Shown one piece after another: positions 7,713 through 15,760 of a stretch of DNA of 64,000 nucleotides. Within the stretch, counting starts at the first letter, position 1. Each line of letters starts with the position of its first letter. A program made the translations under genes and the position numbers. The notes beneath the pieces are model-generated. The model saw only the letters and a program-made list of their open reading frames with translations. It searched no databases and had not been told where the DNA came from. The stretch comes from Hyphomicrobiales bacterium (GTDB lineage: Bacteria; Pseudomonadota; Alphaproteobacteria; Rhizobiales; Rhizobiaceae): the NCBI GenBank assembly GCA_900471815.1, contig UICE01000008.1, positions 248,001 to 312,000 of the forward strand. Reading direction: 5' to 3'.

Positions 7713-8525
7713 ATGATCATGAAACATCTTGTTGGCGGTATCTTGCCCGTCCTGACCTTGGGGCTGGCAGTAACGGGCTGCATGTCCGGCACAGCGGAGC
7801 AAACAGCAGCCAAGAAGCCTGTCAGCGAGCAATCCAGATTGATGAAGATTGCCAGGGATATTGATGCAAAGGGCGAGAGCGGCACAGCTTTGGCGCTATA
7901 TGAACGCGCTGCCGAAATGTCCGAAAATGATTCGACCGTCCATGTCAGGCTTGGAAATGCCAGGATGAAAGACGGTGATCCGGACGGGGCGGAACAGGCC
8001 TACCGTTCTGCATTGCAGATCAATCCGCAAGACGCCAATGCCATGCTTGGGCTTGGAACGGTGCAGTTGCAGCGCGGCGATGCGAGCGCTGCCGCCCGAA
8101 TTCTGGCGTCGGCTGCGCCAGCGGTAAACACCGTATCGGCCTATAACAAACTGGGAACCGCCATGGTTCTGAGCGGCGATGGCGCGGGAGCGGAAGGAGC
8201 CTTCGCCAAGGCGCTTGCGCTGCAACCGGGAAATCTTGATACCAAAACCAATCTGGCATTGGCGCAGGCCCTGTCGAACAAACTGCCCGACGCATCGACA
8301 AGCATGAACAGTGTCGTGACATCGCCACTCGCCGAGAAGCGTCATTTCATCAATTACATGATCATTCTCAGCATGTCGGGAGATTCGGCCGGAGCACGTG
8401 CAATCGACGTGCCTGACATGGCGGTGAACCAGAAGAATCAGATTTTGGCGAAAGCTGCAAAATTACGCTCGATTCAGGATCCGGCGAAGCGGGCACAGGC
8501 CATTGGCCTGCTCGCTTCGGCGTAA
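7713..8525 (+). CDS. TadD-like TPR lipoprotein of the T3SS
   Basis: A 270-residue lipoprotein. The ATG at 7713 has GGGGAG 8 bases upstream; longer in-frame starts lack this. The signal peptide ends in TGC (Cys23). The mature protein has at least four tetratricopeptide repeats (about residues 50-190, for example GESGTALALYERAAEMS and DPDGAEQAYRSALQINP). The layout matches TadD, the TPR lipoprotein that helps localise the Tad secretin. In this operon it follows the CpaC-like RhcC2 and CpaD-like proteins, so it likely assists outer-ring assembly. Rhizobial clusters carry a comparable TPR protein (y4yS type). The role is inferred from family and neighbours. Confidence 0.72.
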   Translation: MIMKHLVGGILPVLTLGLAVTGCMSGTAEQTAAKKPVSEQSRLMKIARDIDAKGESGTALALYERAAEMSENDSTVHVRLGNARMKDGDPDGAEQAYRSALQINPQDANAMLGLGTVQLQRGDASAAARILASAAPAVNTVSAYNKLGTAMVLSGDGAGAEGAFAKALALQPGNLDTKTNLALAQALSNKLPDASTSMNSVVTSPLAEKRHFINYMIILSMSGDSAGARAIDVPDMAVNQKNQILAKAAKLRSIQDPAKRAQAIGLLASA

Positions 8526-8540
8526 TCAAGGACGAAAGAT

Positions 8541-9581
8541 GTGAGCCAGACCAGCGAAGAAAAAACACTTCCAGCGTCAGACAAGAAGATCGAGGACGCA
8601 CGCAAGAAGGGTCAGGTGCTGCATAGCCCTGACATGGTTTCCGGCGTGATCATTCTCTCCTGCACCATGTTCCTCATCTACATCGCTCCGGTTCTGCGTG
8701 TGAAAGTTGGTGCTCTGCTTGAGGAAGCTTCGCATATTTACGACCGTCCTTTTGCCGAAGTCTGGTACCGGTTGATCACAATTTCGGTCCAGAGCCTGCT
8801 CACGGCCACCATACCCATACTCCTTATCACCATCTTCGCAATTCTGATTACCAACGTCACGGTGACGCGCGGCTTTGTCTTTTCCGCCAAGCCCATTGAG
8901 CCCGACTTTGACCGTATTAATCCGGCGACGGGGTTGAAGCGCATATTCTCGCTCAAAAGCGTCGTTGAGTTCTGCAAGGCCCTGTTCAAGATCATTGCCG
9001 TGACAACCGCTTTTGTCTTCGTCTTTCGGGCCGGGCTGAAGGCCCTGTTCGAGTCGCCATCCTGTGGCGGGCTGTGCATGCAGGCGACATTCTTTGCCAT
9101 GTTGAAGCCATTGGCTGCGATAGCCGTCGGCGCATTCCTGATCCTCGGTTTTTGCGACATTTTCCTGCAACGCTGGCTGTTCCTGCGCGAAATGCGAATG
9201 ACGAAGACGGAGAGCAAGCGCGAGCACAAGGATATGGAGGGTGACCCGCTGATCAAGCAGGAACGCAATCGCCAGCGCCAGGCCATGACCGGTGGCAAGA
9301 CCGGGCTGAAAAGTGCAGTTCTGATCATTGGCGACCCAGCCGATACAATTGTCGGAATCCGCTACGTGCGCGGTGAAACGCCGGTTCCCATCGTCGTTTG
9401 CCGCTCGTCCGGTGCCGGTGCCATGCAGATGAGCCGGCAGGCTGGCGATCTCGGGATTCCCGTATCGTTGGATGGCGACCTTGCCCGTCAGATCGCCAAG
9501 ACTGCCAGCATAGGCAATCCGGTTCCCGAACGCGCCTTCCAGCCCGTCGCAAATGCTCTTGTCGCAGCGGGGTTGATTTGA
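8541..9581 (+). CDS. sctU: Type III secretion switch protein SctU, with altered NPTH motif
   Basis: SctU (YscU/RhcU/FlhB family) sets substrate specificity of the export apparatus. The start is GTG at 8541 with AAGGA 8 bases upstream. The N-terminal half has the basic start and four membrane segments (about residues 33-52, 80-105, 143-165, 183-205) and the FlhB-like phrase DRINPATGLKRIFSLKSV. The cytoplasmic half has MRMTKTESKREHKDMEGDP and the usual IRYVRGETPVPIV stretch. The self-cleavage tetrapeptide N-P-T-H is replaced by D-P-A-D at residues 265-268 in an otherwise alignable position. Autocleavage through Asn cyclisation should be absent or slow. The gene lies 15 bases after the TPR lipoprotein gene. 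Confidence 0.9.
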   Translation: MSQTSEEKTLPASDKKIEDARKKGQVLHSPDMVSGVIILSCTMFLIYIAPVLRVKVGALLEEASHIYDRPFAEVWYRLITISVQSLLTATIPILLITIFAILITNVTVTRGFVFSAKPIEPDFDRINPATGLKRIFSLKSVVEFCKALFKIIAVTTAFVFVFRAGLKALFESPSCGGLCMQATFFAMLKPLAAIAVGAFLILGFCDIFLQRWLFLREMRMTKTESKREHKDMEGDPLIKQERNRQRQAMTGGKTGLKSAVLIIGDPADTIVGIRYVRGETPVPIVVCRSSGAGAMQMSRQAGDLGIPVSLDGDLARQIAKTASIGNPVPERAFQPVANALVAAGLI

Positions 9582-9640
9582 ATGTTTCAGGATTTTGCAC
9601 GGCCAAAGCACGCAATGCTCTCAATGGAGGTATATTTTTC

Positions 9641-10309
9641 ATGATGACCCTGAAGTCCGGCTTCGGAGCATTGACGATTATTCTGGCTTGTCTTGGCAGC
9701 GTCGGCGCGGGTGAGAAAGTGCTCCCGACCGAGCCATCACCGCCCATCCTCGACCAAAAGAACCACAAGGTCTGGATTCAGCAAGGCTATCTCGATTTCC
9801 TGATGGAGCCGGAAAGCTATCCGCCTCGCCATGCGCGTCATGGCGCTGTGGCAGTGGACAGGCTCCAGCCTGCCGCCCCGCGCAGCGTCGTGAGCTACGA
9901 GACCCATGAAAAGCCGGGCACGATCATTATAGAGACGGAAAACCGCTCGCTTTATCTCGTGCAGGGCAATGGCCGTGCGCTGCGTTACCCTGTTGGTGTC
10001 GGCCGGGAAGGCTATGGCTGGCGTGGGACCGAGCGTGTGTCGAGCAAGAAGGAGTGGCCCGATTGGCGGCCTCCCTCCGACATGCTTGCCCGGCGGCCTG
10101 ACCTGCCACAACGCATGGCTGGCGGACCGGAAAATCCGCTTGGTGCACGCGCGCTTTATCTGGGAGACACACTCTACAGGATTCACGGCTCGAACGAGCC
10201 TGAAAGCGTGGGGCAATCATCCTCATCAGGATGTTTTCGCATGACGAACGAAGACGTCGTCGATCTCTATCGCCGCGTAAAAATCGGAACAAAAGTAGTT
10301 GTTTTGTAA
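9641..10309 (+). CDS. L,D-transpeptidase family protein (YkuD) in the T3SS operon
   Basis: A periplasmic enzyme of the ErfK/YbiS/YkuD family, which cross-links or attaches proteins to peptidoglycan through a catalytic Cys. The ATG at 9641 follows GGAGG by 10 bases. The 222-residue protein has a signal peptide (residues 5-23) and a YkuD domain (about 92-222) with the full catalytic signature: His182 in IHGSN and the SSGCFR motif with Cys198 and Arg200. It lies between sctU and the secreted-protein genes on the same strand. A wall-remodelling job that clears or anchors the injectisome in peptidoglycan is plausible, replacing the lytic transglycosylase often found in T3SS loci. That role is inference; the enzyme family is clear. 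Confidence 0.85.
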   Translation: MMTLKSGFGALTIILACLGSVGAGEKVLPTEPSPPILDQKNHKVWIQQGYLDFLMEPESYPPRHARHGAVAVDRLQPAAPRSVVSYETHEKPGTIIIETENRSLYLVQGNGRALRYPVGVGREGYGWRGTERVSSKKEWPDWRPPSDMLARRPDLPQRMAGGPENPLGARALYLGDTLYRIHGSNEPESVGQSSSSGCFRMTNEDVVDLYRRVKIGTKVVVL

Positions 10310-10321
10310 GGAGGCAATACA

Positions 10322-11125
10322 ATGGCATTTGTCGTGAAATTTGATGGAAAAAGCTTCAGTCTGAAGAGTGCAGATGGCGCTCAGACCTACAATGTCAGCC
10401 CTGCACAATCGCAATCCTGGCAAGCGGCGCTGGAAAAGCAGGCCAAGATGCAGGGCTTTAAAAGTACAACCGAGTTGCTCGATACCTTTGTGGTGACCGT
10501 GCCAAACGCCGGAGACTCCCAGTATAAGATCGCCGATCAGTTTGGTATCGGGCCCGAAGGGGCGCAGGCGATGGTGGAGGGCAATGTGCAATTTGCCGAC
10601 CCTGATCTGATCCATACCTATCATGAGGGCGATCTCAATCCTGATTTTGTTACGGTTCCGGTACAGCCCGAGGCGGATAAGCCCATTTCAAATAAAAACC
10701 CGGATGGACCAGTTCCCTCATCAGACGAGCCAACGGGGCAAACGGATGGTGTCAAGAAGCAGAGTGCGATCGATACGCTGAAGAATCCCAGTGCTACCTC
10801 AGAACAGCGCAAGACTGCCATTGCGACCTATCTCGATGGGCATAGTGGCAGCGTAGAGGACCGTACCAAGGCGGCGATTGAGCTGCTTGATCCCAATCAG
10901 GATTATGGCGAAGAAAAAGTGAGGACGGCCAAACGTCAGGAGATCCTGGATGTTCTCGTGGAGCCATCCAAGGACAATGACGCCAAGAAAAACGTCTTTG
11001 ACAGCCTGCTGGAACACAATTGGGTTTCGAAGAGATTTGACGACAAGAGCATGGACAAGCTGATCGGCGAGCACGCCAAGAACAAATACAATATCGATTG
11101 TGATCCGGTGAAGTGGAATCGCTGA
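10322..11125 (+). CDS. LysM-like T3SS-associated protein, possible secreted partner
   Basis: A 267-residue protein with a strong ribosome site (AAGGAGG, 5-11 bases upstream) and no signal peptide or membrane segment. Residues 57-104 resemble a LysM module: FVVTVPNAGDSQYKIADQFG, then a D-P-D-L-I turn. A Pro/Ser/Asp-rich linker (115-145) leads to a helical charged C-terminus (150-267). It starts 12 bases after the L,D-transpeptidase gene and precedes the 1171-residue EF-hand protein by 62 bases. The lack of a Sec signal plus position at the end of a T3SS operon suggests a type III substrate, or a chaperone or partner of the large protein. I do not recognise a named family. LysM similarity is moderate. 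Confidence 0.65.
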   Translation: MAFVVKFDGKSFSLKSADGAQTYNVSPAQSQSWQAALEKQAKMQGFKSTTELLDTFVVTVPNAGDSQYKIADQFGIGPEGAQAMVEGNVQFADPDLIHTYHEGDLNPDFVTVPVQPEADKPISNKNPDGPVPSSDEPTGQTDGVKKQSAIDTLKNPSATSEQRKTAIATYLDGHSGSVEDRTKAAIELLDPNQDYGEEKVRTAKRQEILDVLVEPSKDNDAKKNVFDSLLEHNWVSKRFDDKSMDKLIGEHAKNKYNIDCDPVKWNR

Positions 11126-11187
11126 GGTCTGGCCCTGGCTTTTCTTGAAACAACGGACTGCGATGTCCGATTTCGGAAGGAAATAAG

Positions 11188-14100
11188 ATGTCTTTTGGTG
11201 CAAATAATATCTTTCAGCGCTGGCGGGCCCAGCCGGCGAATGTAGACAATAAATTCGATACTGCCCTCACGCAAAGTGCCAAGGCAGCACCGCCACCGGC
11301 GACCCCGCCCAAACCGCCTGTGGCACCGCACGGATGGAATGAAGGCCCTGCCGGTATTTCACAGCACCGCACGGAACCCGGTCTTTGGCCTTTCCGCATC
11401 TATGACAAGGCGGGAATAGACCCGACAGATAATAAGGCATTGCACGATCAGCTCGTTGCCACGCCGCAACTGGATCCCAAAGCCTTTGGCAATAGGCCAG
11501 CTGCGCCAGCGGATGCCGACAAGGCCTTGGAGAACTGCGATACGATCAATGTTCTCAGTCCTGAGCGACTTGCATTGCTTGAAGAACAGCGCACCGCATT
11601 GGCGACGGTAAGTGATAGCTCAAAGACCCAAGTTGAAAGAGACGGGGCAAAAGACGATCTGATTGTCGCCATCGGCAATGAGATTGAATTGGCCACGGTA
11701 GGACAGGGCGTGCCGAAGCTTGGCACTGACAAGAATGGCGACAAGAAAGTCGACGTCAATGAAGCAAGCGATGTTACAAAGCCCATCCTTGAACGCGCGC
11801 CAAATGATCCTGTGTTTGTTGATGCCTTCAATCAGGCGAAAGAACTGAAAGAATCCGCGTGGAAGGCCGATGGCCGCACGGACGATCAGATTGGCGTTAT
11901 TGCCAAGGCAGGCGACGCCAAGGATTATGACAAGGTAACCAGCGAAACCAAGAAGCAATTGGTTGACCTCGCACTCGCAGCAGGCCCCACCGAGGCCCAG
12001 CAGATAACAGCGTTGAGCAACCGCGCCGATATTTACATGAACTTCAGTGCAGGCGATCCTGAAAAATATCAGGCAGCGCTTCAAACCGGTGCTGAACAGG
12101 CGATCAAGGAAATTCGCGTTGACCGTAAGGTTGGGGAACTGACCAACGCCTTTGGCAAGGGCGATCTTGGTGGTGCTCAGGCATTCATGGCCAAACTGCG
12201 TGAGCAAACCGGTACGAAGGACACGCTTCCGGGAAGCGGTTCGCTTCTGGCTTCGGATCCCCGGGTCATGTCAATGCTCGATAAGTCAATTGATGCGATC
12301 GCCGGTGCCGGCCCGCGTGATGGTGACATGAAAGCGAAAACCCAGGCGGTTGTCGATCTGGCCGAGGCCAGCCAGAACATTCTCTACAATGATGGCGACA
12401 AACCCGGCAAGGGCAAGGACTTCGTTGATCATGTTGCGAAATATGTGATCGACAAGATGCGCACGGAGTTACCGGGCGATCATCTGAATGTCTTCAGCCA
12501 GAATAAGTTCTTCAGCATTGCCAGCCGCGAGGATTTGCAGGGGCGTGGCACATCCCTGCTTTCGGCGACTTCGGCCTATACCGCAGTTGAAGCTGACAAG
12601 CAGAAGGATAAGACTATATCACTCGAAGACTACGATAATAGTTTTCAGGGGATCAATTCCAATGCGCAATGGGCGACCCGTCGCAGCATCGAAAACTTCG
12701 GCTCGGCGGCCAAATCGCTCAATGAGGAAATAAACACCAAGTACAACGAGCTTTATCACGGGCTCTCAGGCTGGGGTTCCAATGTCAAAGCCGATAACGG
12801 GATTCCTCCGGAAGCCCAGCTTGCCGAGGATATGAAGGCAATCGACAATATGTCGCCGGAGAACAAGAAGAAGTCCGAGGAGCTGGTTGATCTGGGTGAA
12901 ACCAAACAGAAGCAATGGGAGATTCAGGACAGTATCGAGCTTGGTGTCAAATTGTACAGCAATGACAACAAGAAGGTCGATGGACAGGATACAGAAGCGC
13001 CCATCCCGATGTTGTTCGGTACCGGCATCATGATGACCAAATCCAAGTCGACCAAGGAAGCACTGGCGGACCTGCCGGAGCGTCCGAAGGAAATGACCAC
13101 CACCGAACAAAAAACCCCAGGCACCGTCTGGGTGCAGCGTGCGACCCGTGCTTTGGCGACAGAAGCCATCACCCAAACTCTTAAAGGCCGAGTCGGAGAT
13201 ATCACTGCTGCAATGGGAGAGAATCGTTTCCAGGAGATATTGAAAGGAAACACCCTGCCCACAATGGCCGAAGCGCAGGCAATTCTCAAAGCTGACAAGC
13301 TGAGGCCTGCCGATGCTGCCTTCTTGAGGGATGTTAAATCAATCCTGGGCGAGTCGAAAGTCCATGATATCGTGTCCGGAAAAGTCGTTCCCACTGATGA
13401 AGAGCGCAGGCAAATTGCGAGCGTACAGCGCCTTGATCACGGATTTGGCAGAGTTACACGCTTCTCCTCCGGGTTAAGTGCAGGCCTGTTTGGCAAGAAC
13501 ATAGACGGCCTGACGGGTACTCCAGACGATTTGGTGTACTACGTGCCGCATACGATCATGATGTTGACCGCGGCACAAACGGCTTTGAATCCCAATGCCA
13601 AGTCAATCTTGTCGACTCCGTCTGCTACCGGAAATCCGCCTGACGTGGCCGAGATCAATGGGCATATTAACAACGATCCGACGCTTGATTCAAAACAAAA
13701 GGAGAGGTGGAACAAGACCTCTCATATGCTCACGAGGGCGGGTGGCGTCGATACTCTTTATGTCGCCGCCGACATGACAAACATGATTTTGAATACAGTG
13801 GGGACTGACTCCGTCAAGCAGGATACAGTCAAGGCTTGGGGCTATGGCATTGCTACGGTTAGCGATGCGATGTTTGCGGTTGCCGCCTCAACGGGGAAGG
13901 TAACGACAGGTGCCGCAGAGGCTGCTTTGGTCAAAGAAAGCGGAGCGGCTAGATTAATGACGCGCCTTGGATTTCTCAGGGTCACAGGCGTTGCAGCAGT
14001 ACTGCAAGTCGCCGGTGCCGGTATCGTTGGCGGGCGAGGCGCTTATAACGCTGCTCATACCTATGACAAGGCGGATGCTGATGCCATCCAGGTTCTGTAT

Positions 14101-14703
14101 GGAGTCAATGATCGCAAGACTGCGGAAATGCTCGCCGAACATAATGATCTTCTGGATGAGGGTCTTATGGGCATACTCCAGACCGTGCTTCCGGGCGATA
14201 AGTATCTGATGGGCGGCGATGAAGGCACACGCAGTGCAAATAATGTTCTGACCGGCACCTATGCCGATCTTGATTACAATCGGGCGCGGCTCGGCAAGCT
14301 GTTCAACAGTTGGACACCGGAAGAGGCAAAGGAAGTGTCCGAGACAATTCGCAACATGACAACCAATGACGACCACAAGTTGAAGGATACGCAGGACGAT
14401 CTTCAATATCTGCAATTGCCTTTCGATCCGGCCAAGGCAGATTTGGCTAAGTATCCGAATATCAAATATGACGCTCAGGAAAAACGGTACGAAGACTCGC
14501 AGACTTCCATGTATTGGGACGGAAACAAATGGTGGGCTCCTCCGAAGAAGGTCGATCCCAACGCTCCAATGACGTACCACATATTATGGTACGATCCTGC
14601 GGCGGGCCATACAATGCGTAATGATGGCTTCGCCCGTGAGGTTAAACCCGACAGCACAGAAGGGCTCAAGGCCTGGTTGAAAAACAAAGGCTATCTTGAT
14701 TGA
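11188..14703 (+). CDS. Large EF-hand protein, candidate T3SS effector or translocator (1171 aa)
   Basis: A 1171-residue protein preceded by GGAAGGAAAT. It has no signal peptide and a Gln/Asn/Pro-rich flexible N-terminus (1-60), typical of type III secretion signals. Two canonical EF-hand calcium loops are visible: residues 181-192 (DKNGDKKVDVNE) and 470-481 (DKQKDKTISLED). Most of the rest is helical and charged. Residues about 865-955 hold two or three hydrophobic stretches (for example GIATVSDAMFAVAAST and FLRVTGVAAVLQVAGAGIVG), enough for membrane insertion. The C-terminus is Trp/Tyr-rich. The gene ends the T3SS operon and is followed by a terminator. A translocator like HrpF/NopX/HrpK or an effector fits; no catalytic motif was recognised. 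Confidence 0.7.
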   Translation: MSFGANNIFQRWRAQPANVDNKFDTALTQSAKAAPPPATPPKPPVAPHGWNEGPAGISQHRTEPGLWPFRIYDKAGIDPTDNKALHDQLVATPQLDPKAFGNRPAAPADADKALENCDTINVLSPERLALLEEQRTALATVSDSSKTQVERDGAKDDLIVAIGNEIELATVGQGVPKLGTDKNGDKKVDVNEASDVTKPILERAPNDPVFVDAFNQAKELKESAWKADGRTDDQIGVIAKAGDAKDYDKVTSETKKQLVDLALAAGPTEAQQITALSNRADIYMNFSAGDPEKYQAALQTGAEQAIKEIRVDRKVGELTNAFGKGDLGGAQAFMAKLREQTGTKDTLPGSGSLLASDPRVMSMLDKSIDAIAGAGPRDGDMKAKTQAVVDLAEASQNILYNDGDKPGKGKDFVDHVAKYVIDKMRTELPGDHLNVFSQNKFFSIASREDLQGRGTSLLSATSAYTAVEADKQKDKTISLEDYDNSFQGINSNAQWATRRSIENFGSAAKSLNEEINTKYNELYHGLSGWGSNVKADNGIPPEAQLAEDMKAIDNMSPENKKKSEELVDLGETKQKQWEIQDSIELGVKLYSNDNKKVDGQDTEAPIPMLFGTGIMMTKSKSTKEALADLPERPKEMTTTEQKTPGTVWVQRATRALATEAITQTLKGRVGDITAAMGENRFQEILKGNTLPTMAEAQAILKADKLRPADAAFLRDVKSILGESKVHDIVSGKVVPTDEERRQIASVQRLDHGFGRVTRFSSGLSAGLFGKNIDGLTGTPDDLVYYVPHTIMMLTAAQTALNPNAKSILSTPSATGNPPDVAEINGHINNDPTLDSKQKERWNKTSHMLTRAGGVDTLYVAADMTNMILNTVGTDSVKQDTVKAWGYGIATVSDAMFAVAASTGKVTTGAAEAALVKESGAARLMTRLGFLRVTGVAAVLQVAGAGIVGGRGAYNAAHTYDKADADAIQVLYGVNDRKTAEMLAEHNDLLDEGLMGILQTVLPGDKYLMGGDEGTRSANNVLTGTYADLDYNRARLGKLFNSWTPEEAKEVSETIRNMTTNDDHKLKDTQDDLQYLQLPFDPAKADLAKYPNIKYDAQEKRYEDSQTSMYWDGNKWWAPPKKVDPNAPMTYHILWYDPAAGHTMRNDGFAREVKPDSTEGLKAWLKNKGYLD

Positions 14704-14712
14704 CCACAAAAG

Positions 14713-14738
14713 GCCGGCGCTCAGCGCCGGCTTTTTTC
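14713..14738 (+). terminator. Rho-independent terminator ending the T3SS operon
   Basis: A perfect 9-bp inverted repeat (GCCGGCGCT / AGCGCCGGC, one base between) is followed by six T residues. It begins 10 bases after the stop of the 1171-residue gene and separates it from the convergent capsule genes. Confidence 0.9.
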
Positions 14739-15760
14739 TAGAGTGAGAGGCCGAGCGTGCTCAATCTTTTCTGCACGTCTTTCTTGCGATCCGGATGAAC
14801 CGCCAGAATATTGGCAACCCTGCCTGATGGAAACGCAGCATCGACTTCCGCGGCGTTTTTAAGAGGTGCGATTGAATCGATATCGACCTCCCATACCCCA
14901 TATCCCCAGCTTGTCAGAATGTCGCAAATTTTACCCGGCGTCACGCGGGACAGGTTCCACAGCACATCCCGGTTTATCTCGACGAGCATGGTTGGATGCG
15001 ATGATTGGATCGTATGGGCAGCGCCCATGAAGAACATGCCTTCGGCGCCCTCAATATCCACTTTGATCGTATCCGGCCTGATGCGTTTGGCGATGGCATC
15101 GAGCGTTTCGACCCTTACACTGCGATCTGAATGGCGGTTTTGCGAACCAGCAACGAGACTGGTCGCACCGGCATTGACGGTTTCGTCCGCTCTGTTGAGT
15201 TCCATCGTGCCTGGAACATCTGCAAGAGCGATCTGATGAACCGTGATTGTTTTTGAAAGCTTGTTTTCTTTGATCGACTTGCTGAAAAGCGTCCATAAAT
15301 GGGGGAGAGGCTCGAAGGCCACCACCTTGCCTGAAAAACCGGGCTTTGTGGCAACTGAAAGCGAATAATAGCCCACATTGCCGCCGACATCGAAGAAGGT
15401 CCCATTGTCCGGTGTGATCGCCTTGATAATATCAATGTCGAACTTCTCATAGCCGCCGCTAAAAATGCCGAAGGTCATGTGATATTGGCGCAGGTCGAGA
15501 TAGATTTTGAACCCGTCCTTGGTTTCGTACATGACTTCAATGCTCTTGGGCACGAAATTATTGAACAGCAGTTCGGCGTGCCTCTGGTGAAATTCGACCG
15601 AACTCATGAACCTTCTTCGATGCTCCGTCAGGGGCAATTCTGAAATGCTGAACAGGTTCTCGGAAATGATACGGGTTTCTTCAACGTTCACATCACGCCC
15701 GAGGATGTACTTATACGAATTGAGAATGTCGTTATAGCTCGTCATTACGCTTTCACTCAT
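14738..15760 (-). CDS. FkbM-family methyltransferase with N-terminal DUF4214-like region
   Basis: A SAM-dependent methyltransferase of the FkbM family, commonly acting on sugars of surface glycans. The 340-residue protein has a first domain (residues 8-65) with the ILGRDVNVEE... pattern of DUF4214-like modules, then the Rossmann core: motif I TFFDVGGNVGYYSLSVA (about 115-131), the acidic loop VAFEPLP, and KVDIEGAE (about 245) before the last strands. Its start overlaps the stop of the upstream glycosyltransferase by 4 bases, so it is the last gene of the kpsS-kpsC-GT-FkbM operon. It probably O-methylates a capsular sugar. The acceptor is unknown. Confidence 0.8.
   Translation of the reverse strand: MSESVMTSYNDILNSYKYILGRDVNVEETRIISENLFSISELPLTEHRRRFMSSVEFHQRHAELLFNNFVPKSIEVMYETKDGFKIYLDLRQYHMTFGIFSGGYEKFDIDIIKAITPDNGTFFDVGGNVGYYSLSVATKPGFSGKVVAFEPLPHLWTLFSKSIKENKLSKTITVHQIALADVPGTMELNRADETVNAGATSLVAGSQNRHSDRSVRVETLDAIAKRIRPDTIKVDIEGAEGMFFMGAAHTIQSSHPTMLVEINRDVLWNLSRVTPGKICDILTSWGYGVWEVDIDSIAPLKNAAEVDAAFPSGRVANILAVHPDRKKDVQKRLSTLGLSL

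Noticed and set aside
9926-10328. Open frames opposite the L,D-transpeptidase and its neighbours
   Set aside because: The sense-strand gene has an intact catalytic signature, signal peptide and ribosome site; the opposite frames have none.
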